A DNA stretch of 64,000 nucleotides. It comes from Typhlomys cinereus. Lineage: Eukaryota > Chordata > Mammalia > Rodentia > Platacanthomyidae. Positions 63,345 through 64,000 of the stretch are shown here, piece by piece (position 1 is the stretch's first letter; the number at the start of each line of letters is the position of its first letter). The DNA lies in the NCBI GenBank assembly GCA_023101885.1, contig JALPQD010000044.1:2226514-2290513 (forward strand), given 5' to 3'. The notes beneath the pieces were generated by a model. The model saw only the letters and a list, made by a program, of their open reading frames with translations. It was not told the DNA's origin and did not search any database. The translations under genes were made by a program, and so were the position numbers.

Positions 63345-64000
63345 AAAATCATCATAATGCACTCTGATTCTTGCTACAAGATGAGCTATGAACTCTAGTT
63401 GCCTTATGAGTCCTTATGAGAAAAATCAATATTTCTGGTGCACTCCTCACTACTGGTTCTTGGAGCGATTTTCTTAGAGGGACAGTCACAGTCAAAGGTG
63501 ATATAACTTTTTAATAGTCATTCCAAAATGTCCTGGTAAGAGACAGGAGCTAAGGGATGGCTAAGTACCAAGAAGAGCCCACTGATAACTACTAGTTCAG
63601 AAATGAAGGTCGAGTGCCACAGTATGGAGATGAGTTGGCATCCATGGTTCCACATGATGTAATGAAAACCTGAAGAGGCAACAGAGGCATGAACTCCCAC
63701 TGACAGGAAGGGGAAATGTGGCAAATCACGTGACTGGACATACAGCAAGCTCGTTAGGAACTGGTTTTTCTTTCCCTGTCTCACCACATTCACATGCAGT
63801 TACCCTAACTCGGAGCTTGATTTCTCTGTCCATTCATGATGCCACATACAACAAAGAGATCATGGGGACATATCAAAAGATGGCAACTGCCCGCTAGCCA
63901 GGAAGGGAAGCATCTGAAACCAGCCATGATGGCACCCCGATCTTGAACATCCAACCTGTAGAACTGTGGAGAAACGTCTGTTGTGCAAGCCACCCTGACT
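63345..64000. other. No gene seen; noncoding DNA to the window end
   Basis: No repeat or gene recognised. Minus ORFs at 63,518-63,793 and 63,805-63,993 lack domains and context. Confidence 0.45.

Overview
The window is nuclear DNA from a mammal, almost certainly a mouse-like (myomorph) rodent. It holds rodent-restricted B1, ID, B3 and B4 SINEs, L1 fragments, URR1-like hAT-Charlie elements, long CA/TG and CT/GA microsatellites and one 25-N assembly gap. Its commonest SINE has a B2-superfamily tRNA-like head, but its body does not match the mouse or rat B2/B3/B4 elements I remember. It occurs in an old tier (here 'type A', 7 copies) and a young tier ('type B', 7 copies). That suggests a non-murid myomorph, possibly a dipodoid such as a jerboa or jumping mouse. 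This placement is inference.

I find no intact protein-coding gene and no convincing exon. The open reading frames are short and mostly lie in SINEs, microsatellites or L1 remnants. The only gene-derived sequences I recognise are two retrocopies: a U1 snRNA pseudogene at about 3.1 kb inside a type A SINE, and a decayed cyclophilin A (Ppia-type) processed pseudogene at about 42.3-42.7 kb. The window reads as an intergenic or intronic landscape.

Layout. 0-13.8 kb: repeat-dense, with an unassigned two-part repeat at 0.6-1.5 kb that recurs rearranged at 13.0-13.8 kb, the U1 pseudogene, the gap near 6.0 kb, and a twin-primed L1 insertion at 9.47-11.16 kb. 13.8-18.4 kb: 4.7 kb with no recognisable transposon, rich in homeodomain-like AT cores, the best candidate for conserved regulatory DNA. 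18.4-54.4 kb: dense SINEs, about a dozen URR1-like elements, old L1 pieces (31.4-36.1 kb and 44.5-45.1 kb), a probable solo LTR (36.4-36.95 kb), the Ppia pseudogene and a purine tract followed by an anomalous CpG-rich block (51.3-51.9 kb). 54.4-59.4 kb: a second repeat-poor region broken by one young SINE and one MIR. 59.4-64 kb: mixed SINEs and purine tracts, with another conserved-looking stretch at 62.5-63.1 kb.

No genes act together here. What can be read is retrotransposition history (nested insertions, target-site duplications, local inversions) and quiet blocks whose lack of transposons suggests purifying selection, perhaps as distal enhancers of a developmental gene outside the window. 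Repeat family names come from memory of consensus sequences, boundaries are usually good to about 10-20 bp, and conservation could not be tested.
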